A stretch of 26,443 nucleotides of DNA from Phoronis australis. Taxonomy: Eukaryota > Phoronida > Phoronidae. Position numbers and translations under genes: made by a program. Below, in pieces: positions 1 to 10,642 of this stretch. The notes below the pieces were generated by a model. It made no database searches. It was not told the DNA's origin and worked only from the letters and a program-made list of their open reading frames with translations. Location: assembly GCA_002633005.1 (NCBI GenBank), contig NMRA01000898.1, positions 29,585 to 56,027 on the forward strand. The letters are read 5' to 3'. Within the stretch, counting starts at the first letter, position 1, and every line of letters starts with the position of its first letter.

Positions 1-1129
1 TGAGAGAAAATAGAGTTGCATTTTCACAGAAAAATTTCTGCGGCTATAAACCCTGTTATCCGCGCAACTTAACTTTGATTTTAACCACTTTCCTCATTCA
101 GACGAAAAATAAGTTTTGGTCTTGCAAAGAACTGTCTGTTCATTATGGTTGTGACCATGTAAGGTGAATGAAATGGCATGATGAGACACGTCAACCTAAA
201 GAAACTCTCAAGTAGTAACAAATTGCTGGAGATTTTCAAGCCCAAAATTCACACCTATTTTTATCAAGGAACAATTCGAGATCAATATCATACTAATGGT
301 ACATGGTCTAAATGAACAGTTGGTTTTCGTGACATAAGGCATGCCTATATCTACTTTAAATTCCAATAGAGCATAAATTCTTTACAAGAGCAGACACAAA
401 CTTTTGATCCAGATTGTGAGGATGCAGGTGACAAAGAAGATAAGGACAAGGATGAACAACAGCTCTGAATCCCTGCAAGATGACAATAGTGGCATTTGTA
501 AGAATACATTCAGTTGAAAATTTATTCTGAGGCCTCTGCACTGAAAACTCAGACGTGTACATATGAATCTGAAAGAGTGACATTGAATCGACAGATGGGA
601 TCGTAAAAGGGCAAATTTTCAAAATAAGGTTTTTAGAAATCGTAATTGCTCCCCACACCAAACATGATGCACAGAATTTCAACCAGCAGCTGGAGTTAGC
701 TTGCATTTATACTACAGTTGTAAGCAAGTTAAACATTTTCACATGCAAATTAGTTACATTACAAATGTTCTTTGCTCAACTGGACATCCTCCAAAGCACT
801 GATACATTAGAATAAAACCTTCACACTAAAGTAGGGTTTACACAAACCTAATATAAATAACTCAAATGAAACACTGTTTCGTGTATTTCAATGTGCATTT
901 TCATGTTTTAATATGGAACAGCAGTGACACCATCATCTGCGAAGTGCACTCATCCTTCAGAATATTTCTAATATTTGTATGGTAAGCTGCTTGGCTGTAT
1001 TCATAATTTTAGGTGTAAAAGTCTAGGTCCAAGCAGTTTTTTAGTAAAAAAGGTCGCTACAGGGAGTTATTTTGAAAACGCAGATGTAAACGCTTTGATC
1101 TACGCATTTTTCTAAAAAAATCACTGTGG
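1..1129. other. Noncoding stretch, nothing recognised
   Basis: AT-rich sequence with stops in all frames. The longest open stretch, on the minus strand at 356-706, has no recognisable domain, composition or motif and is treated as chance. I see no inverted repeats, RNA gene features or transposon motifs here. It could be intergenic or intronic. Confidence 0.6.
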
Positions 1130-1249
1130 AGGGGTTGGTGGTGCACTGCACGGTGGTAGGGGCAATGCGTCGTCGGAATCACGGACACTCTGAAATATTG
1201 GGAACCCCATTTTGGACACCCTATTTTCGAAATCCTGGGTGAATCCCTG
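1130..1249 (-). mobile_element. DNA-transposon terminal fragment
   Basis: Read on the minus strand from 1249, the sequence starts CAGGGATTCACCCAGGATTT and continues into an accidental open frame including FTQDFENRVSKMGF. This resembles the CAGGG-plus-GGAT ends of hAT-like elements that give chance 'GRIQDF'-type peptides in invertebrate genomes. A possible opposite end starts CAGGGAGTTATTTTG near 1060, but the two ends match only partly and I found no matching 8-bp target duplication. It is probably a decayed, non-coding hAT-like fragment. Confidence 0.4.
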
Positions 1250-1975
1250 AATAGAAATTGAACATGCTTTAAACAAGACATGTTTAAGTACTGTAAACGA
1301 AACAGTGATATCTTTGGTTAGGATTGTGAGTTGTGAGTTGAATAAAATGTGAAATGTCACTTCATGAGATATTAAGGAAATGAATGAAACAATACCTCGA
1401 CGTTTCTTCAGGTGATGACCAGTCTGGGACTCTTGCAAAGAAGTTTATAGAAGTCGTTGTCTAAACCACTCATTCTGAAAGTACAAATGATGAAGGAGGG
1501 TTTAAATACTATTTGACTCATTTTACCAGGAGCAATCACAAGATTTAAGAATGTACTTTCAGTCAATTTGTCACAACTTTATGCTTAAAATAACTTTGAT
1601 TTAATTACCAGAACGCAAAATTTGTAGCTGAGACAGCATTATTCTAAACTGACAGCGACTTAAGAGACTTATAATTGATGAAAATTCCGGCTTACGTTAG
1701 AGCCCATAGCCTAATCTCTGTATTCGATACACAACTCGAAAATTGAGCAATTCCATGACATGAGCAAACAAGATTTGCACTCCAATCACGGGATTTGACT
1801 GGCTAATTTTTTGAGGTTGTGAGTTCAAGTAATGTGCCTGGACCATCCAGATTGCAAGTAACCATTTTCTTCTAACCTGCACAGTCTAAGATGGAAATAC
1901 AGAGAAAAGTGGCCATTAATAACTGAATAAGTTTAGCACACCTATTCTTTCTTTTAAAACTTAACACTGACCACC

Positions 1976-1991
1976 TACAGGGGCCCCTGTA
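1976..1991. repeat. 16-bp perfect palindrome
   Basis: TACAGGGGCCCCTGTA is its own reverse complement, with no spacer. The flanks do not extend the symmetry. It could be a dimeric factor site or chance. No neighbouring gene helps decide. Confidence 0.75.
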
Positions 1992-2090
1992 ACCGTAAGT
2001 TGATCTTTCTTATTCCATTCTCTTATAACTGGAAAAAATAAAGCAAAACTAATAAGACATTCTCAAGTATGGCCATCTTGACCAAGACTT

Positions 2091-2115
2091 ACCCCCGCCC
2101 CCCTCCCCCCCCCCN
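2091..2115. repeat. Poly-C low-complexity tract with N
   Basis: The tract is almost all C, interrupted by single G and T, and ends in an N at 2115. The length is likely uncertain because of sequencing through a homopolymer. Confidence 0.85.
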
Positions 2116-3059
2116 TATGAGCTTTCTAATAAAGCTATTGGAATGGCCAGGTGAAGTCCCTAACACATCCTACAAACATCTCCCCCCCTCTCCCGCCACA
2201 ATTTTTAACACCACCTACTAAATTGTTCTGCTAGTTGAATTCGATCTAAAAGCCCTTTTGTACTTAATTTCGGTCTGAGCAGAGTGTCGACACGAACTAC
2301 GAAGTTAATTGCACCGTTTATACCGGCTTTGGATATCTAAGTAAACTGTAGCTAACGATGTTGTCATCGACGTAATCACAACGTAGTGCAGATGCAACAC
2401 TTGTACACCAGGATTTTTAATGTGATAATTTGGGAACAATGACATATGCTAATAGACACAAAAATCTATTCCTAATTCGATTAGTGACTATTCGAGCAAA
2501 ATATGAGCAGCTTTTAGCGACGAAACTACAGTGTACCCTGTAATTGTTGATGATAACATTGGCCCCTGACAATAACTTCTTCGATGTAACCGAAGTTGAT
2601 CATTCATACTACCGTACACCACAGCATCGACGCTCCGCTTGTCTACTGTGAAGTCAAGTGGCACAGTTAACTCAGGATCGAAGTTAAACCTCCATACTGA
2701 CTGCAACTCCCCAAAACATCGCCAAGTCGACGTTAGAATGAAAGGGCCTTAGCAGTTTTAACTACATGTTAAAACACTAACATGGTGTAACTAGTCCGGG
2801 TCAGCGTGAATCAGTACAAATACTAGGCCATTAGAACAAAAACTGAGCAGCTGATCGAATTGAGGCTCTTCAAAATGATTCGGGTCCAATGTATGCTGAC
2901 TGAGATCAGTTACCCATCAGTGAATGCTCTAACCGTGTATACGAGTCATTGAACATTTCACAAACAGCACACTTACTGACTTACTTGTCCATCGAGAGCC
3001 TGGTATTGTTGTAATGTAAAACCTTCACGAGTTCGAACATTCAGTCTTGTCCTCATTGT

Positions 3060-3262
3060 TTCTCACCTATCGAACGAGTCGCTTACAGGTACACGGTTTG
3101 TTGGTAATGCCGCTTTTTGTACTGGCTAACACGTCTTTTTCTCAATCTCGTAGAGCAGGACGACTGCGTTTCGCCTTCGGACGTACACTACATAGACAGG
3201 TCTACTTCTCTCCCCCTTTTGTATTAATTCTGTTGACCTCTAGATCTGTGGCTGCGCATGCG
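3060..3262 (-). promoter_or_regulatory. Possible promoter with noncoding first exon
   Basis: On the minus strand an NRF1-like core, ACGCATGCGCAG, lies at about 3251-3262. About 180 bp downstream is a strong splice-donor match, GATAG|GTGAGA, near 3068. That order fits a TATA-less promoter followed by a 5'-UTR exon, but no coding sequence can be tied to it. The motifs are short and may be coincidental. Confidence 0.2.
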
Positions 3263-4288
3263 TTGTTGTAATGTTTACATCGATTAGAGCATCCTGGATA
3301 TTAAATTCTTTGTAAACATTTCATTCTTTTGTAGTATTTACAACGATTTTTTTCAAAATTTTTGCACAAGTTGAAAGTTAATAACTTTTAGAACTTCATG
3401 TCACATCAAAAACCCGGCTTAAATGGCGTTAAGAGATTTTTTCTTCTATAACTCGGACCATAGGCCTTTAATATGCGCAACAAAAACATACATGATTGCC
3501 CCTGTCGTTTGAAATGTCGCCCGTACACGCGCACCAGTTTTTATTTTAAGGTGTCTTGAAGGTGACGGTGGCAGGCATTTTCCACCCTTCTATTAATCTC
3601 TCAGACACGGGGTCACAGACCAATAGTTAGCACCCCTTTTTATTTATATCTCGTCATCCTTTACAAGTCAATGTGAAAACTCGGAATGTTTGCTACTCAG
3701 CAACCTCACAATGAATGTGCGAATGGGACGAGTCATCCGCCATCGTGCGATCAGGCCCATCGATGCACGTGCACTTTAACCTTTGGCCATCAACTTCCTC
3801 GTAATACGTTTCGCCGTAATTCATGTGGATATTGCCTTCACGAGCGCAACCTTAAGATAAAGGCATGATAATCAATCGAGTGATAATTTAGCCTACATAA
3901 TGATTGCGGACTGTTGTGTGTTGTCCGAACCAAATCGGAAGAAAGTGATCTTTGTGTAATACTGCATGGGTTTACTTAAAAAGGCCTGGAACACGGTAAA
4001 CAAATAAATTGCACTATTGAAAGTAGTTTCCTTCCATTGAAACAGAATTCAACCTGCACACCAGGTATTTTTAGGGTTTGTTTGTGAAGATGTATAAAAT
4101 CTGTTGATATCAAAGCATGTTATGTTAGTTTAAATTTCAAATGAACGATCTGTCAACTGTTCGCCACTTTGTCCATTTTTCTCCCACAAGGTAAAGCACA
4201 TCTTATTTAGTATTTCACGACATAGGCGTAGCACATTTCCCTTACATGGAAAATGTGACTTCAAGCGACTTCAATTAACTGACTGCGA

Positions 4289-4298
4289 GCGCATGCGC
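4289..4298. promoter_or_regulatory. NRF1-like palindrome
   Basis: GCGCATGCGC matches the core of the NRF1 motif known from animal promoters. It stands out in AT-rich surroundings. No transcription start or exon is visible next to it, so function is unproven. Confidence 0.3.
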
Positions 4299-7034
4299 AC
4301 ATTTATCATCAGTCGGCAGATTAGAAACTTTGTGGCTACCACATAATTTTTCTTTCACAAATATTTCAAAAATCTTGAATTTTGGGATTTTTTGTGGAAA
4401 TTTCCTCACAAGGAACGGTGAATTACATTTGTTCTAGATGTTGCAAGATGTTCAGGAATTGTTCAAAAGATATTTTGACGAGCTTTCGCGTTCCATGTCT
4501 ATTTAAGAGGTAAGTGGATAAGAATAAAACGTGATTACGGGCATCTTATTCTTATTTAAATTCGTTAATAATAATCATTCTTTCAATTTGTTCTGATTGG
4601 AGCGTTCTTATCTTTTTCGCACGTGTCGTATTCGAATCTTAACTCAAGATGATGATTAAGTTCTCTTAAAAGTTCTCATTAATGCTTAATAATGGATTAA
4701 CTATTGTAACACTCAAACGTTCCAAGTTAGGTAATGCAATTAGAAATTATCTGTTACATCAAATGCTGTATATTAAACGGCTAAACGTGTATACCTCGTC
4801 GATAGCAGTTTGCTCGGGGTTGGACTTTCTTGTAAAGTTCCCTTGGCAACCTAAGATACCACGGGATTATCGTTTCACACGCGCAGTCAAACTTGACTCC
4901 GCCCACTGTTTCCACCCACTTGTCGTTCTCCTTGCGAATGATATCATTGTTATCTTTACACTCTAGAGAACAAAAGAAACGGAAAATTGATATCGAAATT
5001 TGTTGCTTAATACGTGTTGTAATATTATGTTAAATCTGGAAAGCGTTCCTAGAGGCAATTATAAATGACTAACTTCACCCATGGGCTGAAGGCCTTTGAA
5101 AAAATGTTATGAGGGAGAGAGACTCCAGTTTTCGTGACTGTTCGGGATAGAAAAAGTTCAAGAACTGGGATAAATGTAAGTATAGTAAAACTTCCTTTTT
5201 GAAGGTTATTTACGTATTGAGTAAACAGTTTTTTCTCTGATAAGATGCAGTTGCTAACTAGATTATGTAGCGTTTTCACAATATCTCTCCATAACCAAAT
5301 TAGTCAAAGTCGAAGTTTTTTACACAGACAAGTACGTCTCCGATACAGTTGGACAAGAACACACACAGTGACAATATTTAGCTACATTTTCACGCCTACC
5401 AGTTTCGTTGATTTCCATTTAGAATCATTAGTTTTTGATCTTCAAAAACTAGACAATCATAAAATGCGTTTTTCCGCCTTCGCAAGAAAGGAGGATTGAA
5501 TCCCGGTTACAGTTTCTAGTTAAGAAGCGTTTTTATGTTCGAGTCTTTGTTGATCTATGGCGGAAACCAACATTTGACTATGGCATGTGACTGACGTAAG
5601 AGACTTGAGCAGAAATAGGGTTATTTTAATAATTATTAAAACAATTACTGTCGGTGTTAATTTTGTATGTGATACTAAACTTTAGCCCGCTTACATCTTC
5701 CGTGAGGAAACCCAAACTATGAATGAAGGTCAAAGAACATGCTGACCTGCTACACCTATTGCCAGTGATTGAGAATAGCTTAATATGCTGATGGAATATT
5801 GTCGCACTACTGTTTGTATGCAAAAATTATACGGTTCCAATCAAATTAAAGGAGAACGCCATCCTCTTTATTTCGATCCATATCCACATCACCTCGTATG
5901 CGGTCGATCTCATCTCACCTAGAGGTGTCGCTTTAACCTGTGAGGAAGGTAAGTAAAGGACTCATCGACATCAGTGGTTCTTGGGCTGAGTATATGCCGC
6001 TATGGTGGAGCGTATCATTACCGCTTGTGTTAACGAAGTTATAAGAAAAGGGGCATATCGTTTTTTTTCGATTTTCTGGAGAATCCGAGATGCTTCAGAA
6101 GTGGCTCGAGGCAGTAAAGAATAAAAAGTACGCCGTTAATTTCAAGTGTCAGGCCGTGACACATCTCCATGTGTGTGATAGGCATTGTTTCTAAATGAAT
6201 TATTCTCACCCTAAACAATGTTTATATCAAACTAAAGTACATGTTGATACTCTTTGTAATGCTTTTGGAGTGTTCGTGAGTGCACATATTTTGAGAAACC
6301 AACAATGAATAAATTAATTTGCGTACCGGCTTCAGATGCATTAAAACTGTAATTGACAGGGCATCAGAGAACGTGTGAGCGAATGCTACTCCAGTGTTTG
6401 CTGACAGAAACCTGATGTGAAACAATAACTCGATTTTATATGCCATGGTCGAATGATTGTAATTGTACAACATTTCTCCCTGACGGTTCTGTGGAAGGGG
6501 AACCTGAATTGTGAACCCTCGACGAGTAAGTAGATTTGCAATTTCGAGGCTAATTCATCAAAGTATTCAAAAGCACATTATTTCTTTGATTCAGTAATCT
6601 AGACTTTCCGTGACTGGAAGTCCAGTTTTGAACTTTGCCAGCTGGTTTATTTTAGTGATTTCCCTAGTCCGCCAACGGGTTCCGAGCCACTGGATTATAC
6701 CGAATGTTATACGTCTTTAGAACGGAAAGAAATCCTCAAATCTAAAATCACAACACTCAGCTAGTATGCTCTCCTGTCTATTTCACGGAAGCATAATCAT
6801 AATTTATCACCGAACAGAACCAAAGTTAATGACCGCAACCGACCTCGGTAACTTGGCCTACTGAACATTTTGGGCCATGGTTCATTAAAAATTTCTATAA
6901 ATCCGTAACACCGGTATTTTTATGGGTTTTGCCTCGATTTATGATGATTTACTGGCGTAACGCGATGAAGACAAGCGATAACCTGACACAAGAAAGCGTG
7001 TTGTGATCTGCTGAACAGACTGTATTAGAACCTA

Positions 7035-7046
7035 TGACGTCATTGG
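7035..7046. promoter_or_regulatory. CRE palindrome adjoining inverted CCAAT box
   Basis: TGACGTCA, a perfect cAMP-response element, is followed directly by ATTGG, an inverted CCAAT box. The combination is typical of promoters that bind CREB/ATF and NF-Y. No exon is recognisable nearby. Confidence 0.3.
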
Positions 7047-8088
7047 TTAATTTCAGCACCTCCGTCTGTTGTCGAGAAAAAAACTGATCTTGCTGTTACT
7101 GAGTGGATCTAATCAATTTTCTAAATTGATACAAGGAGGTTGTTTTTGGTGGCATTCACCTTTATTGATTTGGTGAAAATAAAGAACGTTTTTATACTGT
7201 TTCATTTCTGATCGAAGAATTTAAATTGATTTTGGCTGAGGTACATGTATGAATACTTTTGAAAAAATCTCATCACGTAACACTGTCAATTAATCGTGTG
7301 CAAGGATAAAAATTTATCAAGGAATTTTGTTAAACGCGTTGAATATAGCAAATTATTGAAATTTCCACTTACCATTTCGACACTTTCCAACGCCAGTCAC
7401 ACAATTAAACCGTGTAGACCAGGTCCTCCTAATTATGCAGCCTTTAAAGTACTCAACCAAGTGCTCCTGTTCTATTAGACACCTAGAAGAAGTTGATACC
7501 GAAGTAGGTGTTAGTGTCATATTAAGACCTGACTCAAAGGCGAAAAGACGCTTTCACATTCCTCACACTACAAAACAGTTCGGATTTATTCGTTCCACTG
7601 GGCTACTCATTATTCCTCCGGTACTGCTTACGATGTAAAGTCCTTTTTAACTTCTGAAAAGATCCAGAGCAGAAAGTAGGTTATAGTGCATTTGATCCCA
7701 CGCGCAATACAGAGCTGCGGTTGGTGGCCGCACGACACTCCCGATAAAGCAATATCTTGTCAGTTTTCTCGTGATATCGCCATGCAAACGGAGCGCGTGA
7801 TATCATTAGCCTTATTTAGGAGTGTCTTGTCTTTATGGAAGGCACCAGGGCCATGAAATTTTTACTAATAAGGTCCCATTGCATTAGCTAATGCACAGAT
7901 GCACATTTGACTTGTGTTTTCATTGACTCCATGCATGTAGGTTTGCTATCGTTTACTTCGTACAAGGCCAGCCAATAACAAAGTGTATCATTTTGACAAA
8001 TTCGGCCACCGTCTTAAACGTTTAACGAGTTTTATACCACAGTTTTAGCCTACAACCTAGCAGTTACAACCGTGTAATGACCCATAAA

Positions 8089-8110
8089 GTTATCTCACTA
8101 GTGAGATAAC
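8089..8110. repeat. 22-bp perfect palindrome
   Basis: The sequence is symmetric about ACTAGT with arms GTTATCTCACT / AGTGAGATAAC and no spacer. It lies just beyond the 3' side of the minus-strand tRNA-like sequence at 8114-8189. Placement suggests a transposon or SINE boundary, but this is inference. Confidence 0.85.
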
Positions 8111-8113
8111 ATT

Positions 8114-8189
8114 TTGGCGGGAAACCACGGATTCGAACCCGGATCTCAAGAGTTTCGAGTCGCCGACTTTACCACTATACCACCCAACG
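8114..8189 (-). repeat. tRNA-derived sequence (SINE head or tRNA pseudogene)
   Basis: On the minus strand the A box TGGTATAGTGG (8182-8172) and the B box GGTTCGAATCC (8139-8129) both match the Pol III consensus exactly. Their starts are 43 nt apart, the normal tRNA spacing. Laid on a tRNA frame, the 7-nt acceptor arms do not pair, the T stem pairs at only 3 of 5 positions, and the anticodon loop lacks T33. A working tRNA is therefore unlikely. The promoter has survived while the fold has not, as in tRNA-derived SINEs or retropseudogenes. No poly(A) or simple tail identifies a 3' end; the 22-bp palindrome begins a few bases beyond. Confidence 0.6.
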
Positions 8190-8219
8190 GCTGACGTTAT
8201 CGCTCATGAAACTAGATTA

Positions 8220-8774
8220 CTTAAAGTCCTGGTCTCAAACTGCCCATGTGGTTCCAGTATCCGAAAATACTTACTACATAAAATCTTATTTTAGACACCC
8301 TTTCTTTATATTTTTTCGCCCTTCTTGTCAAAAGCGATTTTTTAACAGTAGTTGACCCTTCTCTGTGAGCGTATAATTATCGGTTATTTCCGTACCCACA
8401 TTTCAGACTCATCAGTTCAGGAACTTGTCCTGAACGCCGCCATTTTTTCCTTGTAACTGAATGCGCTATCGCTTGCTCGAAAATTCTTCATTATTTTGTT
8501 TTATTAGTAATATCTCGTGATTCGTTTGTGTGTGTAGTGTATCTATAGTTTGTAGTTAGTGGTCGTTAAATTTTTTGGAATGTTACGCGTACTTATTATG
8601 TTAAAAGAGCATTGGTGTTTAGTTCCTTACGTAGGGCGGTCGAACCTTGGAACCAATGTGAGTCGACACAATTTTTTTTCGTTTTGATTTTTTTTCTCAT
8701 TTTGAAAAAGTACTTTGCTATCAAAGGGAAGGTACTGCATTTTACTCAGTAAAAATCGAAAAAGTATCAAAGTC
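8220..8774. repeat. Dispersed repeat, copy A
   Basis: It is collinear with 25894-26443 in the same orientation, from CTTAAAGTCC onward, with scattered substitutions and small indels. By eye identity is in the high eighties per cent. No shared reading frame survives in both copies, so it looks noncoding. It contains an inverted repeat GTTCAGGA-ACTTG-TCCTGAAC (about 8416-8436) kept in both copies, followed by GCCGCCATTTTTTCC, and T-rich tracts near the end. The left boundary is sharp because upstream sequences differ completely. The right boundary is unknown, since copy B runs off the window. It is probably a non-autonomous transposable element, superfamily not determined. Confidence 0.85.
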
Positions 8775-8889
8775 GGGGCAAGCAGTGTAAAGTTATTGCA
8801 ATTTTTGAGTCGAAATTTGGGTCACTTTGTTTGGATCGCGTCGGCCATATTGGAGGAGGGCAGTATAAGTTACGAGTTAAAAACTTTGT

Positions 8890-8915
8890 GTAAATTGTTT
8901 TCGCCAACAATTTAC
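8890..8915. repeat. Perfect 10-bp hairpin
   Basis: Arms GTAAATTGTT and AACAATTTAC are exact complements around the loop TTCGCC. The AT-rich stem is followed by no T-run, and there is no adjacent gene. It may belong to the extension of the repeat that begins at 8220. Confidence 0.7.
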
Positions 8916-9060
8916 GGTCAAATTTACTGACACACATCTCTACTTACTCTTCTGCACGATTCAACAATGTTCACCAAATTTCAGCCTCGCAGTTGTTACT
9001 CATTAAGTGATAAATGTGCTCATAATTCCCGTTGGACTTATTTCTGGCGGCACCGACAAC

Positions 9061-9111
9061 ATGGCGACTTTTGCTGAACTGGAAGGCATTGTTCAACATG
9101 TTACTTTGTAA
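9061..9111 (+). other. Short ORF with strong start context
   Basis: The ATG sits in a near-ideal Kozak context (ACAACATGG) and opens MATFAELEGIVQHVTL before a stop. The GACAACATGGCGAC context resembles the YY1-associated starts of TATA-less animal genes. No good splice donor lies inside it, and nothing links it to a known protein. Chance is the simplest reading. Confidence 0.12.
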
Positions 9112-9917
9112 TTTGTGAAGATTTAACATTGATACATTTTGACAAACGTTGCTACAAAAAGGAACTTTGTTCAATTTTCATGTTTTTTGTGCAAAAATAT
9201 AACATAGTTCGAATTATTTTACTGTGAATTTCCCATTCAGGGGACCTTACACTAAGCTAAAAAAATAATTTTGAAATGGTTTTTTGTTTGATTATCAACT
9301 GCTGTTCAAGGCTTGATTAGGTGTCACAAAATGATTCATATTTTTCTAAATTTCAAGTCTCAGTTGCTTTCAAGTCATGTTTTGTAACTTATTGCTTCTT
9401 AATTCAGGTTATCAAATCAACAATATGAATAATCTTAATTTGAGAAATGAGCTGTTGGATTGCGAAGCTTCAAGCCTCCAATTCTTGTTCCTAGCAACTT
9501 CGTATTTTTTTAATCATGCTTATCAAATTATGGTGTAAGGAAACACTATCCGGTCACCATGGTAATAGTTACATGTATGTCCACTTTCATATCGTGGAAA
9601 CTTTTGCTGTTGAATAGTGTTTGTAATGCTAAAAGTTGTAAAGTATTGTGCATTTCAAATTACTTATTATGTTAAAAGGTTGAATCATTTTGGCTTAATG
9701 AATAAAAAATGATAACATTTTGTATTGGTCTTATCATACTTATGTGCTCGAACGAGCCCCCTATTTTGAGAAATGGAAAAAGGTCTGCCTCAGTCATGCA
9801 GAGAAGCACGAACTCCGAAAAACTGTAGAAAACGAGACGATATTCCACTAGAAGACAGGAAGTATCAAAATTTAGCGTCTGCAATTTATTACTTTGAACA
9901 TACCTAGTGAATCTTAT
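9112..9917. other. Noncoding stretch, nothing recognised
   Basis: AT-rich sequence without motifs. The minus-strand open frame spanning 9672-10049 includes a run of glycines that is only the translation of the C-tract at 9949-9960, so it is not a gene. Confidence 0.6.
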
Positions 9918-9985
9918 AGTAAAAGATAGACATTCCCAAAAATTCCAGCCCCCCCCCCCCAATTTTTTAAGTTTGGTGCGCTCAT
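9918..9985. mobile_element. Short dispersed repeat with C-tract, copy 1
   Basis: It shares order and wording with 18869-18930: AGTAAAAG, then ACAT, CAAAAATTC, a run of C, and a closing GGTGCGC. The C-tract and closing motif resemble hAT-like ends whose accidental peptides are glycine-rich. Extent beyond this core is not resolved. Confidence 0.5.
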
Positions 9986-10098
9986 ACAAAGTCTGGGAAA
10001 ATCTCTCTTGAAAGCCAACAACTTTGCCCAGTTCGCCAGAAGTACCCAAGTTCTAAATAAACCTCGTTTGAGCGAGCGCTGTGGCCAGCGACCGGGTA

Positions 10099-10216
10099 GG
10101 CCTAAGGGTAGCCTTGGCCCAAAGCTGTATGGGCCTACTAACAAGCTAGCTGTATTTTGACGGTAGTCTCCATACTGGTAGCTGGCACTGAGGCCAGCTA
10201 AGGGCTGCCGCGGCAG
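10099..10216. repeat. Cluster of three hairpins/palindromes
   Basis: There are three separate inverted repeats within 118 bp. The first is GGCC-T-AAGG / CCTT-GGCC around GTAG (10099-10119). The second is TAGCTGG / CCAGCTA around an 8-nt loop (10179-10200). The third is the 12-bp palindrome CTGCCGCGGCAG (10205-10216). The segment is GC-richer than its surroundings. It may be a structured transposon terminus or a structured RNA. No promoter or tail was recognised. Confidence 0.6.
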
Positions 10217-10568
10217 TGGTGACACAGGATTAACCAGCCCGTAATTTTGTGCAAGTGTCTGAAACTGCCTTTAAATATATACATGTACGGCATTGATGAT
10301 TTGAACATTTTACTTCGACAAAACGGTTTGCAACCGCATGCCTTTACCGTTCGCCAGTGTTTGTCTCGATCCGCACAGGGTCCAATAGGCTGCAAAATAA
10401 TTTCTGTCAAAATTTATTCACCACATTTCTTCAGCAAATTAGATAAATTGTCCGCATTTTGATTTTATTAAAATTAAGGCGCGCTGTCCATTATTTTATC
10501 CGCGTTTGCAGGCTATCTTTCATTCACACTGACGGCGTTTTCTTAGCCTGGGTTCCTGAATGAATTGT

Positions 10569-10642
10569 ACTTCCGGGTTCGCGGCAAGTTCAAAATGGCG
10601 GTGATTCTTCGGGTGCGAATCGTGAGTGGCGCGTTCATTTAA
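10569..10642 (+). promoter_or_regulatory. Possible TATA-less promoter and first exon
   Basis: An ETS-type site ACTTCCGG (10569-10576) is followed 16 bp later by CAAAATGGCGG (10591-10601), a YY1-type motif containing an ATG at 10595. In compact animal housekeeping promoters these two motifs often mark the transcription and translation start. The frame reads MAVILRVRI and then meets GTGAGT at 10622, a strong splice-donor hexamer, although the preceding base is C rather than G. Unspliced, the frame stops at 10640. I do not recognise the peptide and no second exon was found. Upstream TAGCCTGGGTTCC (about 10545) resembles phrases seen at transposon ends, so a repeat origin is possible. Confidence 0.3.

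Larger units (their letters stand above)
1250..3000. other. Noncoding stretch with palindrome and C-tract
   Basis: No gene recognised. It contains a 16-bp perfect palindrome (1976-1991) and a cytosine-rich tract (about 2091-2114) ending in an uncalled base at 2115. The minus-strand open frame at 2488-2706 has protein-like composition but matches no family I know. Weakly similar inverted sequence at about 2248-2270 and 2732-2755 could be eroded transposon ends, but it is not convincing. Confidence 0.5.
3271..8088. other. Long noncoding stretch, no gene recognised
   Basis: About 4.8 kb with no ORF over 100 codons and no recognisable protein motif in either strand. It holds an NRF1-like palindrome (4289-4298), a CRE next to a CCAAT box (7035-7046) and a small perfect hairpin at 7112-7130 (8-bp arms, 3-bp loop). 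The short open frames at 4682-4966, 5245-5499 and 6222-6473 look like chance. It could be intronic or intergenic. Confidence 0.5.

Noticed and set aside
2248-2755. Possible MITE with ends AAGCCCTTTTGTACT and AAGGCCCTTTCATTCT
   Set aside because: The inverted similarity is short and patchy, and no target duplication was found.
9672-10049. 125-codon minus-strand open frame
   Set aside because: Its glycine run comes from a poly-C tract at 9949-9960 within a dispersed repeat. No domain was seen.
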